64,000 bases of DNA, taken from positions 310,001-374,000 of the forward strand of contig JAWDKM010000002.1 in assembly GCA_032464575.1 (NCBI GenBank), in the 5' to 3' direction. Both the position numbers and the translations under genes were made by a program. Below the pieces are notes generated by a model, which made no database searches, had not been told where the DNA came from, and was given only the letters and a program-made list of their open reading frames with translations. Below, in pieces: positions 36,517 to 46,604 of this stretch. The number at the start of each line of letters is the position of its first letter. Positions within the stretch are counted from its first letter, which is position 1. Origin of the DNA: Pontivivens sp032464575 (GTDB lineage Bacteria; Pseudomonadota; Alphaproteobacteria; Rhodobacterales; Rhodobacteraceae).

Positions 36517-37431
36517 ATGGACGCAGGGCGCGCGATCCTGCACAAATCGAACATGGTACCCGCGTTCAGCCTGTATGGAGAGGACCGGCCCGGCGATCTG
36601 CCGGACGTGCTGCATTGCGAGACGATCGCGGCGCGGGCGGCGCTGCACGGCTGGCTGATCGCACCGCACAGGCACATGCGGATGCACCAGGTGCTGCGGC
36701 TGACCGCGCACGGCGCGATGGCGGAAGTGGACGGGGCACGCTTTCGCCTCGATGCGCCCTGCCTGGTGAACATGCCGCCGCAGGTCATCCATGGCTACGA
36801 CTTCGATCCGGGGACGGAAGGCTGGGTGCTGACACTGCCGACGGAGCTGGTGATGGGACGCGGCCTCGCGCGGCCCTTCGTAGCGGAGGGGACCGGGGAC
36901 GACATCGCGCTCTTCGACATGGTCGCCGCGGAGCATGCGGGCCGTGCAACGGGCCGGGCGGAGCGGTTGCGGGCGCTCGCCGCCGCCCTGCTGATCGGCA
37001 TCGCCCGCGGCGGGGCGGAAGAGGAGGACGGCGAGACCGGCCATCCGGTGCTTCGCCACTTCGCCGCGCTGGTCGAGGAGAACTATCGCCGCCACCTGCC
37101 ATTGCGCGCCTATGCCGAGCAGCTCGGCATCACAGCCACCCATCTGTCACGGCTGGCGCGCGAGGCGACCGGCGCCCCCGCTTCGCGGATGATCGAGGAT
37201 CGGATCGTGCGGGAGGCACGGCGCGAGCTCGCCTATACCGCCCTGCCCGTCAGTCAGGTCGCCTATGCGCTCGGCTACGAGGATCCGGCTTACTTCAGCC
37301 GCGTCTTCTCCCGCACGACGGGAATGTCGCCAACGCAGTTTCGCACGCATATCGGCCACGATGGACCACTTGCCACGGGCAATGCCGCGAAACGCCGAGG
37401 GGGAGGTGTTGGTGGCGGGGGGGAGACTTGA
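36517..37431 (+). CDS. pobR: AraC-family regulator of pobA
   Basis: A 304-residue AraC-type activator. The N-terminal cupin-like domain holds APHRHMRMHQVL and CLVNMPPQVIHGY, as in PobR/HpaA regulators of aromatic hydroxylase genes. The C-terminal domain has two helix-turn-helix units (YAEQLGITATHLSRLAR and VSQVAYALGYEDPAYFSRVF). The first ATG at 36517 touches the candidate operator; an ATG at 36553 (MVPAFSLYGE) is an equally plausible start. The last 17 residues are Gly-rich low-complexity sequence because the frame runs 22 nt into the tRNA gene on the other strand. Confidence 0.88.
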   Translation: MDAGRAILHKSNMVPAFSLYGEDRPGDLPDVLHCETIAARAALHGWLIAPHRHMRMHQVLRLTAHGAMAEVDGARFRLDAPCLVNMPPQVIHGYDFDPGTEGWVLTLPTELVMGRGLARPFVAEGTGDDIALFDMVAAEHAGRATGRAERLRALAAALLIGIARGGAEEEDGETGHPVLRHFAALVEENYRRHLPLRAYAEQLGITATHLSRLAREATGAPASRMIEDRIVREARRELAYTALPVSQVAYALGYEDPAYFSRVFSRTTGMSPTQFRTHIGHDGPLATGNAAKRRGGGVGGGGET

Positions 37432-37486
37432 ACTCCCGACCTCACGATTATGAGTCGTGCGCTCTAACCAGCTGAGCTACCCAGCC
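37410..37486 (-). tRNA. tRNA with anticodon CAU (tRNA-Met, or tRNA-Ile2)
   Basis: Read on the minus strand the gene is 77 nt including an encoded CCA. The D arm is GCTCAGCTGGTTAGAGC, the anticodon arm is CACGA-CTCATAA-TCGTG, and the T arm is GGGAG-TTCAAGT-CTCCC. The anticodon stem lacks the three G:C pairs of initiator tRNA, so it is an elongator tRNA-Met or the lysidine-modified tRNA-Ile. The acceptor stem GGCTGGG/CCCCGCC has one mismatch, U4 opposite C69. It overlaps the 3' end of pobR. Confidence 0.93.
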
Positions 37487-37548
37487 ACTCTGGCGGGTCA
37501 CATATCGGCCCGGGCGAGGGGCGTCAAGCGACGCCGTGCGCCACGTCG

Positions 37549-38037
37549 CTACGACAGACAGGCCGACAAGGGCAGCACCGCCTCGCCCGCCGCATCGAAG
37601 CGTGCCGTAGCACCGCCGGCGGAGATGGCGGCGCCCTCGATCTCGGGTCCGCGGATGGTGTAGAGCGCGCCTGCGCCCACCTCCATACGGTCGTCCACAT
37701 CGAAATTGAAGGAGACGCCCTCCTCCGCCGGTAGGCTGCTGAGGGAGAAGCTGAGATCGGTGGCGCCGCGGGGTGGTTGCGGCATCTCCTCCACGAACTC
37801 CGCACCGCGGATGACGCGCAGCGCATCCTCCGGCCCGCGCGCGTTGCGCGGCATATCGAAATGGACGCCGCCGAGCGATGTGGTGAAGTCGAGCGTGAAG
37901 CTGAGCGCGCCGAGCGGGCAGGCCCCCGCGTTCTCTATCACGATCCGGTCGCGCGGGGCGCCCTCGCGGAAGAAGACGTGCACCTCGGCGGAGGCGGCAG
38001 CGGGCAGGAGAAGAAGGACGAGACAGGGGATGCGCAT
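37549..38037 (-). CDS. Small secreted protein, aggregation-factor-core-like
   Basis: A 162-residue protein with a signal peptide (MRIPCLVLLLLPAAASA) followed by a beta-rich domain that starts EVHVFFREGAPRDRIVIENAG. It contains DFTTSLGGVHFDM and FNFDVDDRMEVGAG. Roseobacter proteins of this size and opening are annotated as aggregation factor core; I recognise the pattern but not a function. The motif DVDD may bind calcium. It stands alone on the minus strand with a 62-nt gap to the tRNA. Confidence 0.7.
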   Translation of the reverse strand: MRIPCLVLLLLPAAASAEVHVFFREGAPRDRIVIENAGACPLGALSFTLDFTTSLGGVHFDMPRNARGPEDALRVIRGAEFVEEMPQPPRGATDLSFSLSSLPAEEGVSFNFDVDDRMEVGAGALYTIRGPEIEGAAISAGGATARFDAAGEAVLPLSACLS

Positions 38038-38094
38038 GCGGAACCTCCGATCACCAGAAGGCTCCGCCGAATCTCCACGACCGGTCAACCGGGC

Positions 38095-38415
38095 TCAGTC
38101 GCGCAGCTTGCCGCGCATCTTGAGGGACAGGCGATTGAGCGCGTGGAGGTCCGCCGTCCCCTCCAGCACCGCCTCGCCAAGTGCTACGGCATGGGCCAGG
38201 CGGTCGGGCGGCGTGTTGGCCCATGCGGGGGGCTCGACCACCTCGCGCCAGGGCCGTTCCATCGTGGCGTCCAGCAGGATGCGGGCAAAGCAGTGATCGT
38301 GCCGCACCGGCCAGTCCCGCGTCCGCGCCGCGCGCGGCAGGCGCTCACCGACCAGGTGGCGCCAGCGGTCGCGCAGGGTCTCGTTCTCGTCCCGAGGGTC
38401 GTCGAGTGGGTTCAC
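38095..38415 (-). CDS. Conserved small protein of unknown function
   Basis: A 106-residue soluble protein, starting with GTG at 38415, which overlaps the TGA of the FAD oxidoreductase gene (GTGA). It contains LRDRWRHLVGERLPRAA, VRHDHCFARILLDAT and PWREVVEPPAW, a pattern I recall from small Rhodobacterales proteins sometimes labelled GCN5-related acetyltransferase. I see no GNAT acetyl-CoA motif, so that label looks doubtful. Coupling to the oxidoreductase is suggested by the overlap. Confidence 0.65.
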   Translation of the reverse strand: MNPLDDPRDENETLRDRWRHLVGERLPRAARTRDWPVRHDHCFARILLDATMERPWREVVEPPAWANTPPDRLAHAVALGEAVLEGTADLHALNRLSLKMRGKLRD

Positions 38416-39296
38416 GAGGCGAGCACCGCATTGGCAAGTGCGTCCCCGCTCCGCACCGCATCGCCCGCATTGGGCCCCAGGCACCAGTCGCCCGCGGCCC
38501 CGATGCGATGCTCGGTGTCGTAGAGGCAGGGCAGGTCCAACGCGGTCGCCGTCCGGGCATAGAGCCAGCGGTGGATCATCGTCTCCCCCGGCAGGATGGC
38601 ACCGGTGAGGCCGAGGAAGGTGTCGAGCAGAGCGCTCTGCACCTCCTCCCTCGGGCGATCGACCGTGCCGCGGGACCATTCCGCACCGCCATGCATCACC
38701 CAGAGGTCCATGACGTTGTCGCGCTCCGGCCGGGCCGACTGGCGCAGCGCCATATGGCCGGCGTCGAAATCGAGGCGGTCGGGGGCCTCGACCCTCTGCT
38801 CGAAGGCGGCCATCAGGGTCCAGAGCGGGCTCATCCGCGCGTGCACCACCTCCGGCAACAGGGTGCCTGGCAGCAGGGCCTGCACTTGGGGGGCCGGCAA
38901 GCACAGAAGCACGGTGCGAGCCCGGATCAGCCCGCGCGCGCCGTCGAAGGCGAGGCTCCAGCGGCCCTCGCCCGGCGTCAGTGCCTCCAGCCGCTCACCC
39001 TGGTGGACAGTCAGGCCGTTCGTCAGGTGGCGCGGCAGGCGGCTCATGGACGGGACGCCGACATGGCCGTCCTCCCATTCGGTGAGAACGCGGCCCGCAC
39101 GGTCGAGCACGTCGCCGGGCAGGTCGTGGAGCACCGGAGCACCGTGATCATAGCCCCCGAACGCGCCACGCCGGGTCGCGACGCGTCCGCCGGGACCGCG
39201 CCCCTTGTCGAACACCTCCACCACCAGACCCGCATCCGACAGCACACGCGCGCAGGTGAGACCGGCAAGACCGGCCCCGATCACCGCAACGTCCAT
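38412..39296 (-). CDS. FAD-dependent oxidoreductase (renalase/amine-oxidase-like)
   Basis: A 294-residue flavoprotein. The N-terminal FAD site VAVIGAGLAGLTCARVLSDAG is followed by the RGPGGRVATRR motif that marks the renalase/NAD(P)-binding-protein branch of the amine oxidase superfamily. A C-terminal WCLGPNAGDAVRSGDALA binds the FAD pyrophosphate. Substrate unknown; bacterial renalases oxidise isomeric dihydro-NAD(P). The start is the ATG at 39296; the 98-nt AT-rich stretch upstream probably holds its promoter. Confidence 0.85.
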   Translation of the reverse strand: MDVAVIGAGLAGLTCARVLSDAGLVVEVFDKGRGPGGRVATRRGAFGGYDHGAPVLHDLPGDVLDRAGRVLTEWEDGHVGVPSMSRLPRHLTNGLTVHQGERLEALTPGEGRWSLAFDGARGLIRARTVLLCLPAPQVQALLPGTLLPEVVHARMSPLWTLMAAFEQRVEAPDRLDFDAGHMALRQSARPERDNVMDLWVMHGGAEWSRGTVDRPREEVQSALLDTFLGLTGAILPGETMIHRWLYARTATALDLPCLYDTEHRIGAAGDWCLGPNAGDAVRSGDALANAVLAS

Positions 39297-39394
39297 GAAA
39301 GTACCCCTGCTCACGGCTCGATGAGCAATAGATAGGCCAAAACGGCGGGAAGTTCAGCCGAATTTTCGTTAAACTACTTGAAATGTAATAGTTT

Positions 39395-40189
39395 TCAGGT
39401 CGAGCGAATCCACGACGCGGAACGCCGCTCGAAGAAGGCCGAGACGCCCTCGCGGGCCTCCGGGCTTTCCCACGTGTCGGCGAGGCGGCGGACGGTATCC
39501 TCGATGACGTCCTCGTCGATGCGGGGGCCAAGGGCGCGGGCGAGCGCCTTGGAGGCCGCGACCGCACCCGGTGCGGCGGCGAGATAAGGGGCGACCTCGG
39601 CCTCCACCGCCGAGTCGAGCTCCTCCGGTGCGACGGCGCGGGCGGCGAGGCCGAGGTCCACTGCTTCCGCCGCGTCGAAGAGCCGGGCCGACATGAAGAC
39701 ACGACGCGCGCGCCCCTCGCCCATCCGCGCGAGGACGTAGGGCGAGATCGTCGCAGGGATCAGGCCGAGCCGTGTCTCCGTCAGCCCGAAGCGGGCAGTA
39801 TCGGCGGCCACGGCGACGTCGCAGACCGACATCATGCCGACGCCACCGCCGAAGGCCTGCCCGTTGATGCGGCCGATCAGGGGCTTGGGGAGCGTGTTGA
39901 GCGCGCCGAGCATATCGGCGAGCCGCCGCGCCTCGGCCATCCGCTGCTCGCGCGTGGCATCGAACTGCGCCTGCATCCAGGCGAGATCTCCGCCCGCGCA
40001 GAAGCTCCTGCCCTCGCCGGTGAGGATCACCGCGCGGATCGCGTCGTCGGCGCCGATGCGCGCGGCCGCCCCGGTGAGTTCGGAGATCATCTCCGCCGAC
40101 ATCGCGTTGTGCTTCTCCGCCCGCGCGAGGGTCAGCGTGGCGACCCCGCGGTCGTCGGTGGTCAGGCGGATGGTCTGTTCGTCGCTCAC
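39395..40189 (-). CDS. Enoyl-CoA hydratase/isomerase, probable methylglutaconyl-CoA hydratase
   Basis: A 264-residue crotonase-fold enzyme. Oxyanion-hole segments are SFCAGGDLAWM and GQAFGGGVGMMSVCD. Position as the last gene of the leucine-degradation cluster makes methylglutaconyl-CoA hydratase (3-methylglutaconyl-CoA to HMG-CoA) the likely role. The substrate is inferred from context, since crotonases are hard to tell apart by motif. The GTG start at 40189 overlaps the TGA of the preceding gene. Confidence 0.88.
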   Translation of the reverse strand: MSDEQTIRLTTDDRGVATLTLARAEKHNAMSAEMISELTGAAARIGADDAIRAVILTGEGRSFCAGGDLAWMQAQFDATREQRMAEARRLADMLGALNTLPKPLIGRINGQAFGGGVGMMSVCDVAVAADTARFGLTETRLGLIPATISPYVLARMGEGRARRVFMSARLFDAAEAVDLGLAARAVAPEELDSAVEAEVAPYLAAAPGAVAASKALARALGPRIDEDVIEDTVRRLADTWESPEAREGVSAFFERRSASWIRST

Positions 40190-40950
40190 TGCGCGGCCTC
40201 GCACAGGGTCGGGGGGCGGACGCGGCCGTCCTGCAGCGCGGCGAGGCGCGGGACGCTTTGGCGGCCCTTCTCGCTCTCACGCCAAGTGTCTTCGGAGATC
40301 AGCGCCACGAGCGGCGAGCCGAGAATGTGCAGACCGCTGTCGCCGATCACCTCGGCGCTGAGCGTTGCGCAGTCGTCCGGCGCGGCCGGGCAGGTCGCCG
40401 CGCAGTAGGCGTCGATCAGTTGCGGGCGCTCGGGCGGGGAGGCTTCGACCCCGGGCACGTCGGCCACGACCGGGGCGAGGTCGGGCAGGTCCTCGAGCAC
40501 CTCGCGCACCGCGCCGAACCGCTCCCGCCGGGCGAGCAGGCGGATCGCCTCGCGCGCCAGCCGTTGCTCGCCGCGGGCATCGAGGTCGAGGACGACCTGC
40601 GGGTCCATGCCGACATCGTCCATCGCGCTCATGAGATCGGCGAGGGGGTGATCCGCCTCCGCCAGCCAGCTCTGCCCCTCGGGTGCACGATAGAGCGCAT
40701 CGCGCCCGGCGCGGTCCCGGTTGAGGGTGAAGGGGGTCTGGAGCTCGCCCATATGCTCGACAGTGCCGAGGAGGAGTTGTGCGGCCATGTTGCCCTCCGC
40801 CGCGAGGCTCGCGAGCCGCGGCAGCGCGTCCGCGTCCCGGTCGTCGAGCCAGAGCTCGAGCGCGGCCTCGAAGGGCGGGGCGTCCGCGCCGGGCACGGGC
40901 TGGGCAGCGGCGGCACCGCCTGCGAGGAGGAGAAGGACGCGAAGGATCAT
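40186..40950 (-). CDS. Secreted protein of unknown function, Sel1-like
   Basis: A 254-residue protein with a short signal peptide (MILRVLLLLAGGAAAAQP). The segment ALPRLASLAAEGNMAAQLLLG looks like one Sel1/TPR-type repeat, and the C-terminal half has a Cys cluster (CAATCPAAPDDC). I recognise no family. It sits between the HMG-CoA lyase and hydratase genes and overlaps both by 4 nt, so it is co-translated with enzymes it does not resemble. Confidence 0.7.
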   Translation of the reverse strand: MILRVLLLLAGGAAAAQPVPGADAPPFEAALELWLDDRDADALPRLASLAAEGNMAAQLLLGTVEHMGELQTPFTLNRDRAGRDALYRAPEGQSWLAEADHPLADLMSAMDDVGMDPQVVLDLDARGEQRLAREAIRLLARRERFGAVREVLEDLPDLAPVVADVPGVEASPPERPQLIDAYCAATCPAAPDDCATLSAEVIGDSGLHILGSPLVALISEDTWRESEKGRQSVPRLAALQDGRVRPPTLCEAAQ

Positions 40951-41807
40951 GCGGGAACACTCCGTAGCGAGCGGGCGAAGGTGCCCGCGTCGGCCAGTTT
41001 CGCCGGATCCACGCCAGTCTCATAGCCCCTGGCGTGGAGGTGGGCCACGACCGCTTCGGTCGCGACATTGCCTGCGGCACCGGGCGCGTAAGGACAGCCG
41101 CCGAGGCCCCCGACCGCAGCATCGAAGGTGCGCAGGCCATGGGCGAGGCTGGCGTCGACGTTGTCGAGCGCGCGCCCGGCGGTGTCGTGGAAGTGGCCCG
41201 CGAAACTCTCCGGTCCCGCGACGGCCAGCACGGCGTCGAGCATGTAGTTCACCGCGCGCGGCGTCCCCTGCCCGATGGTGTCACCAAGGCTGACCTCGTA
41301 GCACCCCATCTCGAGCAGCGCCGCTGCCATCAGCGCCACGCTGTGGGGCGGCGTCGGTCCGTCGAAGGGGCAGTCGGTGACGCAGGAGACGTAGCCGCGG
41401 ACCGGCACGTTCTCTTCGGCTGCACGGGCCGCGACCGGGCGGATGCGTTCGAGGCTCTCGGCCATGGTGGCGTTGATGTTGGCCCTGGAGAACCCTTCGG
41501 AGGCGGAGACGAAGACGGCGACCTCGTCCGCCTTTGCGGCCAGTGCGCCGTCGAGGCCCTTCATGTTGGGCGTCAGCACGGCGTAGGAGATACCGGGACG
41601 TCGCGCGATGCCCGCCATGACCTCCGGCGCATCGCCCATCTGGGGAACCCACTTGGGGCTGACGAAGCTCGTGACCTCGATCTTGGTGAGCCCCGTCTCC
41701 GACAGCATGTCCGTGAGGCGGATCTTGTCGGCGGTCGGGATCTGCCGCTGCTCGTTCTGGAGACCGTCGCGCGGGCCGACCTCGAAAATGGTGACGGGGT
41801 CGCTCAT
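40947..41807 (-). CDS. mvaB: Hydroxymethylglutaryl-CoA lyase
   Basis: A 286-residue DRE-TIM metallolyase that splits HMG-CoA into acetyl-CoA and acetoacetate, the last step of leucine breakdown. It opens with EVGPRDGLQNE and carries SLGDTIGQGTP, GHFHDTAGRALDN (metal-binding His pair) and the active-site Cys loop GGLGGCPYAPGAAGNVATE. Length is normal for the bacterial enzyme. It starts 46 nt after the carboxylase alpha-subunit gene. Confidence 0.95.
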   Translation of the reverse strand: MSDPVTIFEVGPRDGLQNEQRQIPTADKIRLTDMLSETGLTKIEVTSFVSPKWVPQMGDAPEVMAGIARRPGISYAVLTPNMKGLDGALAAKADEVAVFVSASEGFSRANINATMAESLERIRPVAARAAEENVPVRGYVSCVTDCPFDGPTPPHSVALMAAALLEMGCYEVSLGDTIGQGTPRAVNYMLDAVLAVAGPESFAGHFHDTAGRALDNVDASLAHGLRTFDAAVGGLGGCPYAPGAAGNVATEAVVAHLHARGYETGVDPAKLADAGTFARSLRSVPA

Positions 41808-41826
41808 GGCTGGCGTCCGGTCGGGC

Positions 41827-41847
41827 GTATTTGGGGAAAGATGAAGG
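41827..41847. repeat. Partial copy of the dispersed intergenic motif
   Basis: GTATTTGGGGAAAGATGAAG at 41827-41846 matches the 3' part of the motif seen at 27466-27488 (GATATTTCGGGACAGATGAAGG) and at 11519-11539. It lies in the 46-nt gap between mccA and mvaB. Only one arm is present, so no hairpin forms. Confidence 0.5.
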
Positions 41848-41853
41848 GGCGGA

Positions 41854-43770
<1,917 letters not shown>

Positions 43771-43807
43771 CAACGGGAGCCTTGGTGGGGGCAGGGAGTT
43801 ACAGAGA

Positions 43808-43884
43808 GGCGAGCGCTCGAACCGCGGGGTGGGCGAGAAGCGCCCGCCCCGCGGTTCGGACGCTCGCCGGGCCACAGGCCCGGC
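43808..43884. repeat. 28-bp hairpin plus adjacent 8-bp hairpin before mccA
   Basis: 43808-43868 folds into a stem of 28 pairs with one mismatch and two G:U pairs over a 5-nt loop; the core is CGAACCGCGGGG at 43818-43829 and its complement. A second hairpin GCCGGGCC-aca-GGCCCGGC (43866-43884) follows and shares three bases with the first. Both lie in the gap between the membrane-protein gene and mccA inside the liu cluster. Confidence 0.8.
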
Positions 43885-43918
43885 GGAGACCAGACGACGC
43901 GCTCTGCATGCATCGGCA

Positions 43919-44590
43919 TCACCACCATGATCCACTGCTCCGGTCATAAAGGTGCTCGGCCACATAGCCAGGTAACGGCCATGCCTCGTAGTCGAGCCCA
44001 GCCAGAGAGCCCCGCGGGCGCGCGCGATAGGCGTGCGCGTAGAGCTCGATATGCAGCGCGATCTCGATGCGGCTGAGCGCATCCTCCACCCGACCCTGCA
44101 TCTCGTCGATCTGATCCTCGAGCTTTGTCTCTCGACGCAGTTGGCGTTTCGCCGAGCCCGGCGCGAGCGCAGCCAGAAGGACGATGTTCACGACCAGAGA
44201 CGTCACAAGTGAAATCGGTGCCAGGATATCCGAACCGAAATCCAGCCAGCCCACGCCCCAACTGGAACGACGGCGCAGGTCAGCGCGCATCTTTTCGAAC
44301 TCTGTGGCAAACACTTCGCGGAACTGGCGAGCGAAGCGGCGACGGTTGAAGTCGCTGCGCCCGGCCCAGATCTTCAGCTTCGGTCGAACGAACCATCCGC
44401 GCTTGGACCGCTCCATGAAGCGTTCGAAATCGAAGAGGAAGAAATAGTCCTCCGCATCCGGGCTGTTGTGGACGACATAGACCGGGATTTCGACCTCTCG
44501 CGTCAATGTCGGCAGCTCGAGGCTCCATCCCGAGGGATTGAGCGACTGCGCCGCATCGAGGCCGCGCCGAATGAGACCGCGTTCCGCCAT
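43919..44590 (-). CDS. Membrane protein of unknown function in the liu cluster
   Basis: A 223-residue protein. The N-terminal 130 residues are soluble, with a region VYVVHNSPDAEDYFFLFDFE. There is one strong membrane segment, ISLVTSLVVNIVLLAALAP, near 135-155, and then a charged coiled coil (about 160-195). I recognise no family. Its ATG overlaps the mccB stop by one base (TGATG), so it is translated directly after the carboxylase beta subunit. The C-terminus is rich in Ser/Trp and ends close to the big hairpin before mccA. Confidence 0.7.
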   Translation of the reverse strand: MAERGLIRRGLDAAQSLNPSGWSLELPTLTREVEIPVYVVHNSPDAEDYFFLFDFERFMERSKRGWFVRPKLKIWAGRSDFNRRRFARQFREVFATEFEKMRADLRRRSSWGVGWLDFGSDILAPISLVTSLVVNIVLLAALAPGSAKRQLRRETKLEDQIDEMQGRVEDALSRIEIALHIELYAHAYRARPRGSLAGLDYEAWPLPGYVAEHLYDRSSGSWW

Positions 44591-46197
44591 CACATCCGGA
44601 ACACGCCGAAGCGTGTCTCCTCGATGGGGGCGCAGAGGCAGGCGCGCAGGGAGAGGGCCAGCACCTCGCGGGTGCGCGCGGGCGGGATCACGCCGTCGTC
44701 CCAGAGGCGGGCGGAGGCGTAGAGCGGGTGGGACTGTTCCTCGAACATCTCGACGGTGGGGCGCTTGAATTCGGCCTCGTCCTCTGCCGACCAGGTGCCG
44801 CCTTTCCGCTCGATCCCGTCGCGGCGAACGGTGGCGAGGACGCCCGCCGCCTGCTCGCCGCCCATCACCGAAATGCGGGAGTTGGGCCACGTCCACAGGA
44901 AGCGCGGCGAGTAGGCCCGGCCCGCCATGCCGTAGTTGCCTGCGCCGAAGCTGCCGCCGACCAGCACGGTGATCTTCGGCACCTTCGTGGTCGCCACGGC
45001 GGTCACGAGCTTGGCGCCGTGGCGCGCGATCCCCTCGTTCTCATACTTCTTGCCGACCATGAAGCCGGTGATGTTTTGCAGGAAGATCAGGGGGATGCAC
45101 CGCTGGGAGCAGAGCTCCACGAAGTGTGCGCCCTTCTGAGCAGCCTCCGAGAACAGGACGCCGTTGTTGGCGATGATCCCGACCGGGCAGCCCTCGATAT
45201 GGGCGAAGCCGCAGACCAGCGTGGTGCCGAAGCGTGCCTTGAACTCGTCGAAGCGGGAGCCGTCGACGATGCGGGCGATGACCTCGCGGATGTCGTAGGG
45301 CGTGCGCAGGTCGGCGGGGACGATGCCCGTGATCTCCTCGGGGTCGTAGGCGGGGGGCTCGGGGGCCTGCCACTCCACGCTCGCGGGCGGCGTGATGTTG
45401 AGGTTGGCGACGGCCTGGCGTGCGAGAGCGAGCGCGTGGGCGTCGTCCTCGGCGAGGTAGTCGGCCACGCCGGACAGGCGGGTGTGGACATCGCCGCCGC
45501 CCAGATCCTCGGCCGAGACCACCTCGCCCGTCGCGGCCTTCACCAGCGGTGGACCGGCGAGGAAGATGGTGCCCTGATCCTTCACGATGATGGTCACATC
45601 CGACATGGCGGGGACATAGGCGCCGCCGGCGGTGCAGGAGCCCATGACCACCGCGATCTGCGGAATGCCTGCCGCACTCATGTTCGCCTGGTTGAAGAAG
45701 ATGCGGCCGAAATGGTCGCGGTCGGGGAAGACCTCGTCCTGGTTGGGCAGGTTCGCCCCGCCCGAGTCGACGAGGTAGATGCAGGGCAGGCGGTTCTCCT
45801 CGGCGATCTCCTGCGCCCTGAGGTGCTTCTTGACCGTCATCGGGTAGTAGGTGCCGCCCTTTACGGTGGCGTCGTTGCACACGACCATGCAGAGGCGGTT
45901 CGCGACCCGGCCGATCCCGGCGATCACACCGGCGCAGGGGGCGGCGCCGTCATACATGCCGTGGGCTGCGGTCGCCCCAACCTCCAGGAACGGCGCGCCG
46001 GGGTCGAGGAGGTTCGCCACCCGCTCGCGCGGCAGCATCTTGCCGCGGCTCACATGCCGCTCCCGCGCCTTCTCCCCCCCGCCATCGGTGGCGGCGCGGG
46101 CGGCCTCGGCGATCTGGGCGAGGGCCGCGGCATGGGCGGACATGTTGGCGGCGAAGCCCTCGCTGCCGGGCATGGCCTGGGTGGGAAGAAGGGTCAA
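44590..46197 (-). CDS. mccB: Methylcrotonyl-CoA carboxylase beta (carboxyltransferase) subunit
   Basis: A carboxyltransferase of about 535 residues that moves the carboxyl group from biotin to 3-methylcrotonyl-CoA. It has the acyl-CoA-site segments VVMGSCTAGGAYVPAMSD and LVGGSFGAGNYGMAGRAYSP and the MCC-typical FLQNITGFMVGKKYE. The TTG at 46197 overlaps the upstream TGA by 4 nt (TTGA) and gives the normal family length; the first ATG, at 46173, would shorten it by 8 residues. Confidence 0.94.
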   Translation of the reverse strand: MTLLPTQAMPGSEGFAANMSAHAAALAQIAEAARAATDGGGEKARERHVSRGKMLPRERVANLLDPGAPFLEVGATAAHGMYDGAAPCAGVIAGIGRVANRLCMVVCNDATVKGGTYYPMTVKKHLRAQEIAEENRLPCIYLVDSGGANLPNQDEVFPDRDHFGRIFFNQANMSAAGIPQIAVVMGSCTAGGAYVPAMSDVTIIVKDQGTIFLAGPPLVKAATGEVVSAEDLGGGDVHTRLSGVADYLAEDDAHALALARQAVANLNITPPASVEWQAPEPPAYDPEEITGIVPADLRTPYDIREVIARIVDGSRFDEFKARFGTTLVCGFAHIEGCPVGIIANNGVLFSEAAQKGAHFVELCSQRCIPLIFLQNITGFMVGKKYENEGIARHGAKLVTAVATTKVPKITVLVGGSFGAGNYGMAGRAYSPRFLWTWPNSRISVMGGEQAAGVLATVRRDGIERKGGTWSAEDEAEFKRPTVEMFEEQSHPLYASARLWDDGVIPPARTREVLALSLRACLCAPIEETRFGVFRM

Positions 46198-46604
46198 TTC
46201 GGCCACTCCCGTTTGTCGATGAGGTCGAGGATGCGCAGGGCGGTCAGCTCGGATCGGCAGATCGCGCCCTCGATCAGCCGCATGCTGCCGGAGCCCCAGA
46301 GCGCGTAGCGGTTGGAGCATTCGGCGTCCCGGAACGCGATCCAGGCGCGTTGCGCGTCGCGGAGAGTCTCCGCGCGGCGACCGGAAGTGCCGTAGCTCGC
46401 ATCCACCGCATCCTCCGCCTCGAAGCTCGCCATGACCTGCTGGTACTCGGCGTTCAGCCGGGCGTCCCAGATCCGGCTCTCCATCAGGTGGCAGTCCATC
46501 ATCCCGACGGTGGTCTGGTTTTGCTCGGGATAGCGCTCATCGGCCGCCATCGCAGGCGCGCAGAGCACGGCGGCCAGCAGGCCGAGGCGCCCCGTGAGGC
46601 TCAT
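46194..46604 (-). CDS. LprI-family (DUF1311) periplasmic protein
   Basis: A 136-residue protein with a signal peptide (about 1-21) and the LprI/DUF1311 core: Cys-containing CHLMESRIWDARLNAEYQQVM and QRAWIAFRDAEC. Family members include lysozyme inhibitors, but many have no known role. It is the last of the accessory genes before mccB, overlapping EcsC-like and mccB genes by 4 nt each. Confidence 0.85.
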   Translation of the reverse strand: MSLTGRLGLLAAVLCAPAMAADERYPEQNQTTVGMMDCHLMESRIWDARLNAEYQQVMASFEAEDAVDASYGTSGRRAETLRDAQRAWIAFRDAECSNRYALWGSGSMRLIEGAICRSELTALRILDLIDKREWPN

